This document shows positions 53,282 to 62,746 of a stretch of DNA of 64,000 bases, in pieces. The translations under genes and the position numbers were made by a program. The stretch spans positions 4,340,001 to 4,404,000 of the forward strand of contig NZ_AP022596.1 in assembly GCF_010731895.1 (NCBI RefSeq), read 5' to 3'. This stretch comes from Mycolicibacterium helvum. Lineage in GTDB: Bacteria > Actinomycetota > Actinomycetes > Mycobacteriales > Mycobacteriaceae. How positions within the stretch are numbered: the first letter of the stretch is position 1; each line of letters opens with the position of its first letter. Below the pieces are notes generated by a model, which saw only the letters and a list, made by a program, of their open reading frames with translations, searched no databases and was not told where the DNA came from.

Positions 53282-53537
53282 CCCGGTGCTCCAATCGCGA
53301 TGAGCTACCCCTGCTGTCGGGGGTGTGTTCTGAAAACATACAGCCGTGCGGTAGATAATCAAGGCTTGGAAACGGAAATGTTCGTTGCGCGTTACATCGC
53401 GGAAACGGCAGCTCAAGTGCAGCGTGTCTCCACCTGGGCTTTTCTCTACGCGGGTTGCACGGCTTCCCGAGGAACAAAACGTGCTGTTTACTTAATTTTG
53501 TGCAGTACACATCGAGTCGACTGATCGGGGAGTGCCG

Positions 53538-54905
53538 GTGACACCGATGTCCTCGGATGTGCGACTGACCGACTTGTTCACGATCGGTATTGGTCCGTCC
53601 AGTTCTCATACCGTCGGACCGATGCGGGCTGCGGCGGCGTTCGTCGCCGACCTCATCGAGCACAATGCTCTGCAATCCACCGACCGCATCCGTGTTGTGC
53701 TGCGCGGGTCGCTGGCCGCGACCGGCGAGGGGCACGGCACACCAGGCGCCGTTGTGGCCGGCCTGCAGGGACATGAGCCGGCAACATGTCATCCGGCTGT
53801 GGTCCGAAATGCTTGGGGCAAAGCGAAAGCCACCGGTGCCATCACCGTGGCAGGTCGTATCGTCGGCCTCGACGGCATCCAGTTTCGGCCTCGTGAACCA
53901 CATCCGCGGCACCCGAACGCCGTCGACTTCACCGCATACGCCGAAGCGGGGCAGGCGCTGCTGCAGCGCACCTACCTCTCGGTGGGCGGCGGGTTCATCG
54001 AACTCGCTGCTGCACAGCAGAATTCAAGCGATGCCGCACCGCAGAACCTGCCATACCCATTCCGCTCATTCGTCGACCTCCAAGTCGTCTGCCAGCAGGC
54101 TCGCGCGTCCATCGCCGAGGTCGTGGCGGCCAATGAAATGGCGGTGGGACGAGATCCGAGGTCCGATGCCTTGATGATCTGGGCGGCGATGGAGGACTGT
54201 ATGAGACTCGGGCGGCAACCCGGGCCCGACATCCTGCCCGGAGGCCTGCAGGTACGCCGCCGCGCTCCTGGGCTTGCTGATCGGCTATCGGACGCTGCGG
54301 ACTTTTCCGCGGCGGTGGCCCGAATCCAGCTTGACGCCATGGCCGTCAACGAAGAAAACGCGCTCGGCAATCGCGTCGTCACGGCCCCGACCAACGGTGC
54401 TGCCGGCATCCTGCCCGCCGTCATCGCCCACTACGTGCGCAGTGCACCGGTGGCACATGCCGCCGACGGGGTCACCACGATGCTACTCACCGCCACGGCA
54501 CTGGGCGCCATCATCAAAACGAACGCATCCATCTCCGGTGCGCAGGTCGGATGTCAAGGGGAAGTCGGATCCGCCTGCGCCATGGCGGCCGGCGCGCTCT
54601 GCGCCGCGTTTGGCGGCTCGGTAGCCCAGGTCGGCAAAGCGGCCGAAATGGGCCTCGAGCATCATCTCGGCCTCACCTGCGATCCGGTCGGCGGTCTTGT
54701 CCAGGTGCCCTGTATCGAGCGCAATGCGATCGCCGCGGTCACCGCTGTCCAAGCCGCGACGCTCACCCTAAGCGAAGGTCATCACACCCACCTCGTGTCG
54801 TTTGACACGGCGGTGGAGACCATGAGGCGTGTCGGGGCCGATATGCACGACAAGTACAAGGAGACTTCCTTGGGGGGACTAGCGGTAAGTGTCGTGGAGT
54901 GCTAA
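53538..54905 (+). CDS. sdaA: L-serine dehydratase, iron-sulfur type
   Basis: A 455-residue single-chain L-serine ammonia-lyase (serine to pyruvate and ammonia). The beta-domain signature FTIGIGPSSSHTVGPMRAA starts the protein and the alpha domain carries NRVVTAPTNGAAGILPAV and the iron-sulfur Cys in GAQVGCQGEVGSACAMAAG and GLTCDPVGGLVQVPCIERN. GTG at 53538 is favoured by GGGGAG 5 bases upstream; an ATG lies three codons on. It is divergent from the NCS1 operon and may be independent housekeeping, or handle serine-like products. Confidence 0.93.
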   Translation: MTPMSSDVRLTDLFTIGIGPSSSHTVGPMRAAAAFVADLIEHNALQSTDRIRVVLRGSLAATGEGHGTPGAVVAGLQGHEPATCHPAVVRNAWGKAKATGAITVAGRIVGLDGIQFRPREPHPRHPNAVDFTAYAEAGQALLQRTYLSVGGGFIELAAAQQNSSDAAPQNLPYPFRSFVDLQVVCQQARASIAEVVAANEMAVGRDPRSDALMIWAAMEDCMRLGRQPGPDILPGGLQVRRRAPGLADRLSDAADFSAAVARIQLDAMAVNEENALGNRVVTAPTNGAAGILPAVIAHYVRSAPVAHAADGVTTMLLTATALGAIIKTNASISGAQVGCQGEVGSACAMAAGALCAAFGGSVAQVGKAAEMGLEHHLGLTCDPVGGLVQVPCIERNAIAAVTAVQAATLTLSEGHHTHLVSFDTAVETMRRVGADMHDKYKETSLGGLAVSVVEC

Positions 54906-54937
54906 CCCCGCGGTGACCGCGGCGCGCGCGAACCGCG

Positions 54938-56500
54938 TCAGCTCACCTCGAACGACACTGTGGGCCAGCCCGTCGCGCCGTCGGGGGCCGGCGGTGCCTG
55001 GTCTTCGGTCTGCACCGCGCCCGTGTTGTCGGTCGCGCGAGCGGTGACGGTGTGGAAACCGCCCTGGGTGGCCGTCCACGGGAAGCTCCACAATCGCCAA
55101 GTGTCATTGGAGTAGGCAGCCCCGAGCTGGGCGGGCTGCCACGGCCCGTCGTCGATGCGCACCTCGACGCCCTTCACGCCACGGTTCTGCGCCCACGCCA
55201 CCCCGCCGAATGTCACCGCACCTTTGGCGATCTTCTGGCCGTCGCGCGGCACGTCGATCCGTGACTCGGTCTTGATCGGCCCGCGCTCCGACCAGCCGAG
55301 CTTGGTCCAGTAGGCCTGCGCGCGATCGAAGCGGGTCAGCTCCAGGTCCACCACCCATTTGGTGGCCGACACATAGCCGTAGAGCCCGGGCACCACCAGC
55401 CGGGCGGGATAGCCGTGTTCGACCGGCAGCGGCACGCCGTTCATCCCGATCGCGAGCATCGACTCGCGCGCGTCGGTGAGTGCTTCCACCGGGGTACCTG
55501 CGGTGAACCCATCGATCGATGTCGAGAGCACCATATCGGCATCCGCGTGGATTCCGCTGTTGCGCAACAGGTCTGACACCCGATAGCCGGTCCAGGTGGC
55601 GTTTGAGATCAGATTGCCGCCGACCGGGTTGGACACACAGGTCAGTGTCACGGTCTTGGTGATCGGCTCGAACTTCGCCAAGTCGTCGAAGGTGTAGGTG
55701 ATTTCGCGGTCGACCAGGCCGTGGATGCGCAGCCGGAAGTCGGCGCGCGCGAGCTGCGGGACGCTCAGCGCGGTGTCAATGCGGTAGAAGTCGCCGTTGG
55801 GAGTGATGAAGCTGGGCAGCTGCACGCCCTGCGGCGTGACGTCGGCGGGAATCGGAGACGGCGGCGGGGCCGACGGCAGGGCGAAGCTCTCCCGATCACC
55901 GGACACCGAGTGCAGCCGGCGGTTGATCAGCACTCCGGCGACACCGCTGAGGAGCCCGAGTCCGCCGATGCCGAACGTCATCAGGGAGAGCCGGCGTCCG
56001 GCATCGAACCCGGTGTCTTGGCTGCCCTCGGCGATGGCGGCGGCGGGGGGCGACTCAGTGGATTCACTGGCGTCGATCCGGCCGGTGAGCAGCCGCAATA
56101 CTGCGATACCGCACACTGCGCCGAGCAGGGTGGGGATGATGTCGACCGGCCGGGCACCGGGACGGGCCAGCACCGCGACGCTGCCGGCTACCGCGGCGGC
56201 CAGGATCGCCACCGTGCCGACCGGGATGCGCGAGCGTTCCCAGATCGCGGCGACGGCTGCCAACACCCCGATGACCGCGAGCACGGCGACCGACAGGAAC
56301 AACTTGTCCGCGGTGCCGAACGTCTGGATCGCCCATTCCTTGACCGGACCGGGCGTCATGTTGATGACCGCGGTGCCCACCGCCGTGCGGGCGTCGGCGG
56401 CAGGGGAGAAGAACGCGGCCGTCAGCTGGACCACGCCGAGGGCGACGGCGGCGGCCGCCACCCCGGCGCCCATTCGCAGACCGGTCGTGGATTGGGCCAT
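54938..56500 (-). CDS. Membrane-anchored sulfite-oxidase-fold molybdoenzyme
   Basis: A 520-residue protein with four to five N-terminal membrane helices (to about residue 195) and an exported sulfite-oxidase-type molybdopterin domain: TLTCVSNPVGGNLISNATW with the probable Mo-ligand Cys, HGYPARLVVPGLYG, YVSATKWVVDLEL, and a C-terminal Ig-like dimer domain (KGVEVRIDDGPWQPAQLG). Mycobacteria carry such proteins (an Rv0218-like layout). The electron acceptor and substrate are unknown; sulfite or S-oxide chemistry is the family role. Confidence 0.85.
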   Translation of the reverse strand: MAQSTTGLRMGAGVAAAAVALGVVQLTAAFFSPAADARTAVGTAVINMTPGPVKEWAIQTFGTADKLFLSVAVLAVIGVLAAVAAIWERSRIPVGTVAILAAAVAGSVAVLARPGARPVDIIPTLLGAVCGIAVLRLLTGRIDASESTESPPAAAIAEGSQDTGFDAGRRLSLMTFGIGGLGLLSGVAGVLINRRLHSVSGDRESFALPSAPPPSPIPADVTPQGVQLPSFITPNGDFYRIDTALSVPQLARADFRLRIHGLVDREITYTFDDLAKFEPITKTVTLTCVSNPVGGNLISNATWTGYRVSDLLRNSGIHADADMVLSTSIDGFTAGTPVEALTDARESMLAIGMNGVPLPVEHGYPARLVVPGLYGYVSATKWVVDLELTRFDRAQAYWTKLGWSERGPIKTESRIDVPRDGQKIAKGAVTFGGVAWAQNRGVKGVEVRIDDGPWQPAQLGAAYSNDTWRLWSFPWTATQGGFHTVTARATDNTGAVQTEDQAPPAPDGATGWPTVSFEVS

Positions 56501-56661
56501 GCCGCCCAACCTACCGCTGGGTAGACACCCTTGTTCATGACCAATTCGTGACGAGCGGTAACGTGCGTACCGACCCGGGCGCCACCGGGGTGTCCCGCAA
56601 ATGGAACAGCGAACTGTAAGCAGCACGGTTAGCGTGCCGGCGTCAACGACAGGAGTGTTGG

Positions 56662-57420
56662 ATGGAGATCTCGGGCAAAAAGGTAGTCGTCGTGGGCGGC
56701 GCGTCGGGCTTCGGGCGGGCGAGCGCTGAATTGCTGGCCTCCCGTGGGGCCCAGGTGGCGATTCTCGACCGCGAGGGCACCGACGGCCCCGAGGTCGCCG
56801 CCGGTGTCGGCGGCCCGTTCATCCCGGTCGACGTCACCAACTTCGAGGGCACCGAGAAGGCGCTGGCCGATGCGGTCGAGGCCCTCGGCGGGCTGCACGT
56901 GGTGCTGACCACCGCCGGCGGCGGCGTCGCGGAGAAGACGTTCGGCAAGAACGGCCCGCACGCCCTGGAGACCTTCCGCAGCACGATCGACCTCAACCTG
57001 ATCGCCAGCTTCAACATCAGCCGGCTCGCCGCCGCGCACATGGCCAACAACGAGCCCGAGGACGAGGAGCGCGGCGTCATCATCAACACCGCCTCGATCG
57101 CCGCGTTCGAGGGCCAGATCGGCCAGGTCGCCTATACCGCCGCCAAGGCCGGCATCGCCGGCATGTGCCTGACGATGGCCCGCGACCTGGGTCCGGTGGG
57201 CATCCGCGCGCTGGCCATCGCGCCCAGCCTGTTCGCCACCGGCCTGACCAAGGGCATCCCGGACGAGTTCGCCAAGGCGCTGACCAAGGATGCGGCCTTC
57301 CCCAAGCGCCTGGGCAGGCCCGAGGAGTTCGCCAAGCTGGTCGCCGCGATCGTCGACAACCCGATGCTCAACGGCCAGTGCATCCGGTTGGACGCCGGAC
57401 AGCGCTTCGCCCCCAAGTAA
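56662..57420 (+). CDS. Type II 3-hydroxyacyl-CoA dehydrogenase (SDR)
   Basis: A 252-residue SDR like HSD17B10 / 3-hydroxyacyl-CoA dehydrogenase type II: VVVVGGASGFGRASAELLAS, TTAGGGVAEKT, INTASIAAFEGQIGQVAYTA with the YxxxK (YTAAK), and IAPSLFATGLT. It oxidises 3-hydroxyacyl-CoA to 3-oxoacyl-CoA. It is 55 bases upstream of the fused acyl-CoA dehydrogenase, on the same strand, suggesting joint beta-oxidation use. Start ATG follows ACGACAGGAGTGTTGG. Confidence 0.88.
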   Translation: MEISGKKVVVVGGASGFGRASAELLASRGAQVAILDREGTDGPEVAAGVGGPFIPVDVTNFEGTEKALADAVEALGGLHVVLTTAGGGVAEKTFGKNGPHALETFRSTIDLNLIASFNISRLAAAHMANNEPEDEERGVIINTASIAAFEGQIGQVAYTAAKAGIAGMCLTMARDLGPVGIRALAIAPSLFATGLTKGIPDEFAKALTKDAAFPKRLGRPEEFAKLVAAIVDNPMLNGQCIRLDAGQRFAPK

Positions 57421-57475
57421 ACCCATTGTGGTAAGGCATTAGGGGAACAGGCACTGCCGCCTCGAGGAGGACCCG

Positions 57476-59641
57476 ATGGGTATCGCACTGACCGACGACC
57501 ACCGTGAACTCAGCGAGGTGGCGCGCTCGTTCCTCACCGCGCAGAAGACCAGGGCGGTGACGCGGGACCTGCTGGCCGACGATGCCGAGGAGACCCGCCC
57601 GCCATTCTGGTCGGAACTGGCCGAGCTGGGTTGGCTCGGGCTGCACGTCGACGAACACTACGGCGGTTCGGGTTTCGGCCTGCCGGAGCTGGTCGTTGTC
57701 ATTGACGAGCTCGGCCGCGCGATCGCGCCGGGCCTGTTCGTGCCGACGGTCGTCGCCTCCGCCCTGGTGTCGGCGGTCGGCAGCGATGAACAGAAGGCTC
57801 GTCTGCTGCCCGGCCTGGTCGACGGATCAGTCACGGCTGCAATCGGATTCGGCGGCGACATCACCGTCACCGGCGAGACCGCCAGCGGCGAGGCCGGTGT
57901 GGTGCTCGGCGCCGGACTGGCCGAGCTGCTGGTGCTGACCTCCGGCGCGGATGTCCTGCTGGTGGAGCGCGGCGCCGACGGGGTGTCGGTCGAGGTGCCA
58001 GGAAGCCTGGACCGGTCGCGGCGCTCCGGCCGGGTGTCGCTACGCGATGTCTCGGTGACCGGCAACGTGCTGACCGGGGCGCGCTCGGTGGCAGTTGCGT
58101 TGGCCCGCACTCTGTTTGGCGCCGAGGCGGCCGGCGGGGCGTCCGACTGTGTGGACGCGGCAGTCGAGTACGCCAAGGTGCGTGAGCAATTCGGCCGCAC
58201 CATCGCGACTTTCCAAGCGGTCAAGCATCACTGCGCCAACATGATCGTGGCCTCGGAGTCCGCGGTCGCCGTCGTGTGGGACGCTGCCCGCGCGTTCGGG
58301 GACGACCAGAAACAGTTCGAGCTGGTCGCAGCCGCGGCGGCTGCGTTGGCATTTGGCGCCTATGTTGGCAACGCGGAGTTGAACATCCAGGTGCATGGCG
58401 GCATCGGGTTCACTTGGGAGCATGATGCGCACTTGCATCTGCGGCGCGCACTGACGGTGCAGGCACTGCTCGGCGGGGACGGCCCGGTCACCGACGTCTT
58501 CACCCTGACCGAGGCGGGGCATAGCAGGGCCAACAGCCTGGACCTGCCGGCCGAGGCCGACGAGCTGCGCGCCCAGATCCGCGCCGACGCGCATCAGCTC
58601 GCCAAGCTCGACGAAAAGACGCAACTCGACGAACTGATCGCAACCGGATACGTCATGCCGCACTGGCCCAAGCCGTGGGGCCGCGCGGCGGGCGCCGTCG
58701 AACAGCTGCTGATCGAGGAGGAGTTCGCCGCCGCCGGTGTCAAGCGGCCCGACTACGGCATCACCGGGTGGGTGATCCTGACCCTGATCCAGCACGGAAC
58801 CCCTTCTCGCATAGAGAGATTCGTCGAGAAGGCGTTGCGTAAGGACGAGATCTGGTGCCAGCTGTTCTCCGAGCCGTCGGCGGGTTCGGATGCCGCGGCG
58901 GTCAAGACCCGCGCCACCCGGGTGGACGGCGGCTGGAAGATCACCGGCCAGAAGGTGTGGACCAGCGGGGCGCACTACTGCAAGCGCGGCCTGGCCACCG
59001 TCCGCACCGACTTCGACGTGCCCAAGCATGCCGGCATCACGACCGTGATCCTGGACATGGAGGCGCCCGGCGTCGAGGTGCGGCCACTGCGCCAGATCAC
59101 CGGCGGCGCCGACTTCAACGAAGTGTTCTTCAACGATGTGTTCGTTCCCGACGAGGACGTCGTCGGGGAGCCGAACTCGGGCTGGACCGTCGCGCGCGCC
59201 ACGCTGGGCAATGAGCGGGTCAGCATCGGTGGCGGCGCTGGCACCATCGCACCGGCGGCGGCGTGGCTCGTCGCGCTGGCCAAGGAGCACGGTGAGCGGC
59301 ATGTCGGAGCGGTGCAGTGGGTGGGCAAGTTCCTCGCCAGAGATCAGGCACTGCGCCTGCTGAACCTGCGCCGGGTGGTCCGCGCCCTCGAGGGTGCCGG
59401 CCCCGGCCCGGAAGGCAACATCACCAAACTCATCCTGGCCGAGCAGTTTCAGGAACAGGGCACGATCGCCGCGGCGCTGGTCGGTCCGGACGTGGCGCTC
59501 GACGGCGGCGAGGGGGAAATGGCGGGCCGGACGGCGTTAGGGTCCCGCGCCTTGTCCATCGCCGGCGGCACATCGGAGATCACCCGCAACCAGATCGCCG
59601 AGCGCATCCTGGGTATGCCGCGCGACCCGCTGATCAAGTAA
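57476..59641 (+). CDS. fadE22: Two-domain fused acyl-CoA dehydrogenase, FadE22-like
   Basis: A 721-residue protein containing two acyl-CoA dehydrogenase modules in tandem. The first (1 to about 340) has EVARSFLTAQKTRAVTR, GGSGFGLPELVVVIDELG and IQVHGGIGFTWEHDAHLH; the second (about 350 to 721) is fuller, with FSEPSAGSDAAAVKTRA, VWTSGAHYCKRGL and GGTSEITRNQIAERILGMPR. Length and layout equal those I remember for M. tuberculosis FadE22, which also lies beside ligB. Such fusions act on large CoA esters. GAGGAGGACCCG precedes the ATG. Confidence 0.85.
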   Translation: MGIALTDDHRELSEVARSFLTAQKTRAVTRDLLADDAEETRPPFWSELAELGWLGLHVDEHYGGSGFGLPELVVVIDELGRAIAPGLFVPTVVASALVSAVGSDEQKARLLPGLVDGSVTAAIGFGGDITVTGETASGEAGVVLGAGLAELLVLTSGADVLLVERGADGVSVEVPGSLDRSRRSGRVSLRDVSVTGNVLTGARSVAVALARTLFGAEAAGGASDCVDAAVEYAKVREQFGRTIATFQAVKHHCANMIVASESAVAVVWDAARAFGDDQKQFELVAAAAAALAFGAYVGNAELNIQVHGGIGFTWEHDAHLHLRRALTVQALLGGDGPVTDVFTLTEAGHSRANSLDLPAEADELRAQIRADAHQLAKLDEKTQLDELIATGYVMPHWPKPWGRAAGAVEQLLIEEEFAAAGVKRPDYGITGWVILTLIQHGTPSRIERFVEKALRKDEIWCQLFSEPSAGSDAAAVKTRATRVDGGWKITGQKVWTSGAHYCKRGLATVRTDFDVPKHAGITTVILDMEAPGVEVRPLRQITGGADFNEVFFNDVFVPDEDVVGEPNSGWTVARATLGNERVSIGGGAGTIAPAAAWLVALAKEHGERHVGAVQWVGKFLARDQALRLLNLRRVVRALEGAGPGPEGNITKLILAEQFQEQGTIAAALVGPDVALDGGEGEMAGRTALGSRALSIAGGTSEITRNQIAERILGMPRDPLIK

Positions 59642-60529
59642 CTCACGCAGGTTTGTGTCGTAGTCCCGTCATCGGGGACGCTGCCGCCGTGCGCCGAGAG
59701 CGCCAGCGACATCTCCGGAAACGCGTTCTACCGCGCCAGCAAGGACGTGGTGGCCTGGGACTCCGCGGAACTTTTGCCCGGATTGCAATCCAAATTCGGC
59801 GATTCCGTCATCCCGATCGTACTGGCCCACGAGTGGGGCCACGCCATTCAGGCTCGGTCCAACTTCACCGTCCGCACGGTGACCAAGGAACTGCAGGCGG
59901 ACTGCTTCGCCGGCGGCTGGGCCAAACATGCCAAGGACGCGGGGTTGTACAAGGTCAACGCCGCCGAGATGGACAGCGCACTGGCCGGCATCCTGGTACT
60001 GCGGGACTCTCCGGGTACCAGCAAGATCGACACGTCGGCGCACGGCAGTGGCTTCGACCGGGTGAGCGCGTTCCAGGACGGCTACGACAACGGGACTAGT
60101 GCGTGCAAGGAGTACCGCGACGACAGCCGTGTTCGTCGAGCTTCCGTTCCAGAACGCCGACGACGAGGCCGCCGATGGCGACATGCCCTACGACGCGATG
60201 GTCCTCGACGTGCCCTACGACATCGAGGACGATGGACCCACGTGTATCCGGAATTGACCAATGGCGAGGCCTGGGTGCCGGTAAGGGCCTGGAACCGTTC
60301 GACCGTCGAACCCGCCGATGTGCGGCTCGACGCCGGCCAAGGGCTATGCGTTGTTCTATTGCTTCCCAGACGATTACATCGGGTGGGACAACGTCGACGC
60401 GATGCCGACGGTATATCGCAAGGGTGGCGAATTCGCGGTCGCGACCTTGCTGGCAGCCTGCGCACCGGCGTCGCCGCCGATGATGTCGTGGCGCACCTAC
60501 TGATCGACGGTCTGGTGGCGGCGCGGTAG
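59642..60529 (+). pseudogene. Frameshifted neutral zinc metallopeptidase
   Basis: Remnant of a mycobacterial neutral zinc metallopeptidase (the KPN_02809-like family). Frame one gives FYRASKDVVAWDS, then VLAHEWGHAIQARSN with the HExxH-type site and KELQADCFAGGWAKHAKD. After a shift near 60110 a second frame gives VFVELPFQNADDEAADG, PYDAMVLDVPYDIED. Back in frame one comes THVYPELTNGEAWVPVRAWN, and in the third frame CGSTPAKGYALFYCFPDDYI, WDNVDAMPTVYRKGGEFAVA. The N-terminal 150-200 residues are missing; the reading frame runs straight on from the fadE22 stop codon. At least three frameshifts make it non-functional. Confidence 0.85.
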
Positions 60530-60643
60530 CGATGATGACAGTCACATGAACGTCATTGTGCACAACCGGAACCCGACTCCAACCGACTCGTGCGGAGGCG
60601 CTGATCACCGCTCTGATGCCGCATCGCCGCCGCCGACGCCAAG

Positions 60644-62029
60644 TCAGCCGCAGGTCGGGTCCAGCGGTGCGTAACGACGGGCGGGCACATCTCTTGCGTC
60701 GGCTAACTCGATGAAGCTCGCCGCGGCGAGGAGGCGATCATCGTCGCCGCAGGGGCGCGACATCATTAGACCGCTGGCGCTTGCGAATGGTGCTGCTGGG
60801 TAGGAGATGCCGCAGGCGCCGAGGTAGCTCGTGAGCATGGTGCTGCGTAGCGCACGCTGGTTGATGTAGTCGAAGGACTTGGCGTTTTCGCGAATCGTCG
60901 AGATCGCTGGCGGGGGTATGCGCACGGTCGGGCACAAAAGTACTTCGTCACCGAGTTCGGATTGAAAGCGGTGTCGCAGATCGGGCAATCGTGCGTACAG
61001 CTGCGCTGGATCGTTGTTTGTTCGCGCACTGTGGGTTAGTCGCCGGACCGTTGCGGGCTGAAGAAGTCGAGTGTCGTTGACCTCGCCGCGGATGTTAGAC
61101 CGCGCTTCGGCGCCGACGATGGTGCCGCAGGAGTCCATCAGCGACTGAGCGTCATTCAGGGATGTAAAGACACGGTGCTCGATGGTCGCACCTGCAGCAG
61201 ACAGAGCGCTGACGATTTCAGTAAAGGCTGCGGCGATGTCGGGGTGGCATTCGTCGATAAGTTCCCCGTCTGGAACGACGAAGCGTGGAGTCGACGAGTC
61301 GAGTGGGTATCGGGCTGCTCGATGACGCTTGAGCATGATGTCATCGAGTAGTCGAATGTCCTGAACCGTGCGGGCGATCAATCCAACGCTATCCAACGTC
61401 TGGGATAATGGCTGAAAGTCGTTAGGTCCATACCGATTCTTGCTGGCGCGGTAGCCAACGACGCCGCACCATGCCGCGGGCAGGCGCGTCGACCCCGATG
61501 TATCGGTGCCGATGGCATACGGGGCGACACCTACGGCCACCGATACGGCGGCTCCCGAGGAAGAACCACCGGGGACCCTTGGAGTGTCGGTGTGGGCGGG
61601 GTTCACGGGAGTTCCGAAGACGGTGTTGACTCCGAGACCCGAAAAGGCAAACTCGCTCATATTGGTCTTGCCGACGCTGATCATGCCGACGTCGGCACAT
61701 GCTGCAACGAATGCACTGTCTCGACTGGAGGAATCAAGGTGTAACCGGCTCTCTGAGCCGCACGTCGTCACCGTTCCTCGGACGTCGAAGAGGTCCTTCC
61801 ACGTCACGGGCACCCCGTCGAGGGGGCTCAGCTGGCGCCCACCTGCGCGGCGCTGATCGCTGAGATCCGCTTCGTGACGACCCCGCTCGAAGGTGTTGTT
61901 CGTCAAACAGTGCACGGCAGGGGTGCTCAGTGCCGCGCCTATCGCCTCCTCGATCAGCTCCCGGGCTGACGTCGCACCCGCTGCAAGGGCTGCGGCCATG
62001 GCGGTCGCGGATGTGTTGTGCGGCTGCAT
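60644..62029 (-). CDS. Amidase signature family enzyme
   Basis: A 461-residue amidase with the Ser-cisSer-Lys triad: Lys in VTWKDLFDVRG, PGGSSSGAAVSVA, and the nucleophile region TDTSGSTRLPAAWCGVVG (GSTR replacing the commoner GSIR). VGKTNMSEFAFSGLGVNTVF is typical of the family. I chose ATG at 62029, which gives MQPHNTSATAMAAALAAG; no strong ribosome binding site is seen and a GTG at 62080 is an alternative. It is the last gene of a leftward operon with a VOC protein and a DUF1989 protein, suggesting amide or urea-like nitrogen release. Confidence 0.88.
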   Translation of the reverse strand: MQPHNTSATAMAAALAAGATSARELIEEAIGAALSTPAVHCLTNNTFERGRHEADLSDQRRAGGRQLSPLDGVPVTWKDLFDVRGTVTTCGSESRLHLDSSSRDSAFVAACADVGMISVGKTNMSEFAFSGLGVNTVFGTPVNPAHTDTPRVPGGSSSGAAVSVAVGVAPYAIGTDTSGSTRLPAAWCGVVGYRASKNRYGPNDFQPLSQTLDSVGLIARTVQDIRLLDDIMLKRHRAARYPLDSSTPRFVVPDGELIDECHPDIAAAFTEIVSALSAAGATIEHRVFTSLNDAQSLMDSCGTIVGAEARSNIRGEVNDTRLLQPATVRRLTHSARTNNDPAQLYARLPDLRHRFQSELGDEVLLCPTVRIPPPAISTIRENAKSFDYINQRALRSTMLTSYLGACGISYPAAPFASASGLMMSRPCGDDDRLLAAASFIELADARDVPARRYAPLDPTCG

Positions 62030-62116
62030 TGGTATCACAGCCGTGAACTTGTCAGGCGCTGTGAACGGCCACCGGAGCACTTCGAGGTGTCGATGAGGAC
62101 TCGATCGATCGCGCGT

Positions 62117-62746
62117 TCATTCACCGGAGTGCTTGTGTGCCTCGCCTGCTCGGCCGCCGGTAGGCGGTGGGGACTCGTAGAGCGAGCCCTTGACGACGGG
62201 CGGCGGGCCCGGGTACCACCGGTCGGGTTCGGGATAGGTGAAGTCGTCGGGGAAGTGATAGGTCTCGAAGCACGTGGTGGTCGCAGCCTCGGTATCGAAG
62301 AAGGAAAAGGAATTCTGATCGAGCCAACGGCCACTTTGCGTCGCAGTAAAGCCGCGGTCGGCGAACATTTTCAACCGTTGCTCCCAGGGCGCGTTGTTGC
62401 AATCGAAGGCAATGTGATGGATCCCCTCGCCATGCTGGTCGAGGAATTCTCTTATGACGGTGCGCCCAGACAACGGCTGCATGATCTCGAAAGTCAGGTT
62501 GTCGTTGATCGCAAAGCACACCGTGAGAGCGAACGGGCTCGACTCGCCGCGGTACGTCTGCTGCGCGACGGTCTCAGAGGTGAAGGTATAGACCCGGAAG
62601 GGGCCGACGCCCAGTCGCACGAGACCCTCCATGGTGCGCTGAGCGTCCTCGGTGACGAAACATACTTCGACGATCTTGCCCAAAAAGCTGTTGTCCATGG
62701 CGAACTCGCTGAGCACGGTTGGCAGGGCCGCTTGCTCCTTATTCAT
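62117..62746 (-). CDS. VOC family protein
   Basis: A 209-residue protein of the glyoxalase/dioxygenase (VOC) superfamily: IVEVCFVTEDAQRTMEGLVR, GVGPFRVYTF, LTFEIMQPLSG and GIHHIAFDCNN supply the usual His/Glu metal positions, close to methylmalonyl-CoA-epimerase-like or 4-hydroxyphenylpyruvate-type folds. The tail (from about 170) is Pro-rich and Tyr-rich. ATG overlaps the stop of the DUF1989 gene (ATGA), so they are co-translated. Reaction unknown. Confidence 0.8.
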   Translation of the reverse strand: MNKEQAALPTVLSEFAMDNSFLGKIVEVCFVTEDAQRTMEGLVRLGVGPFRVYTFTSETVAQQTYRGESSPFALTVCFAINDNLTFEIMQPLSGRTVIREFLDQHGEGIHHIAFDCNNAPWEQRLKMFADRGFTATQSGRWLDQNSFSFFDTEAATTTCFETYHFPDDFTYPEPDRWYPGPPPVVKGSLYESPPPTGGRAGEAHKHSGE

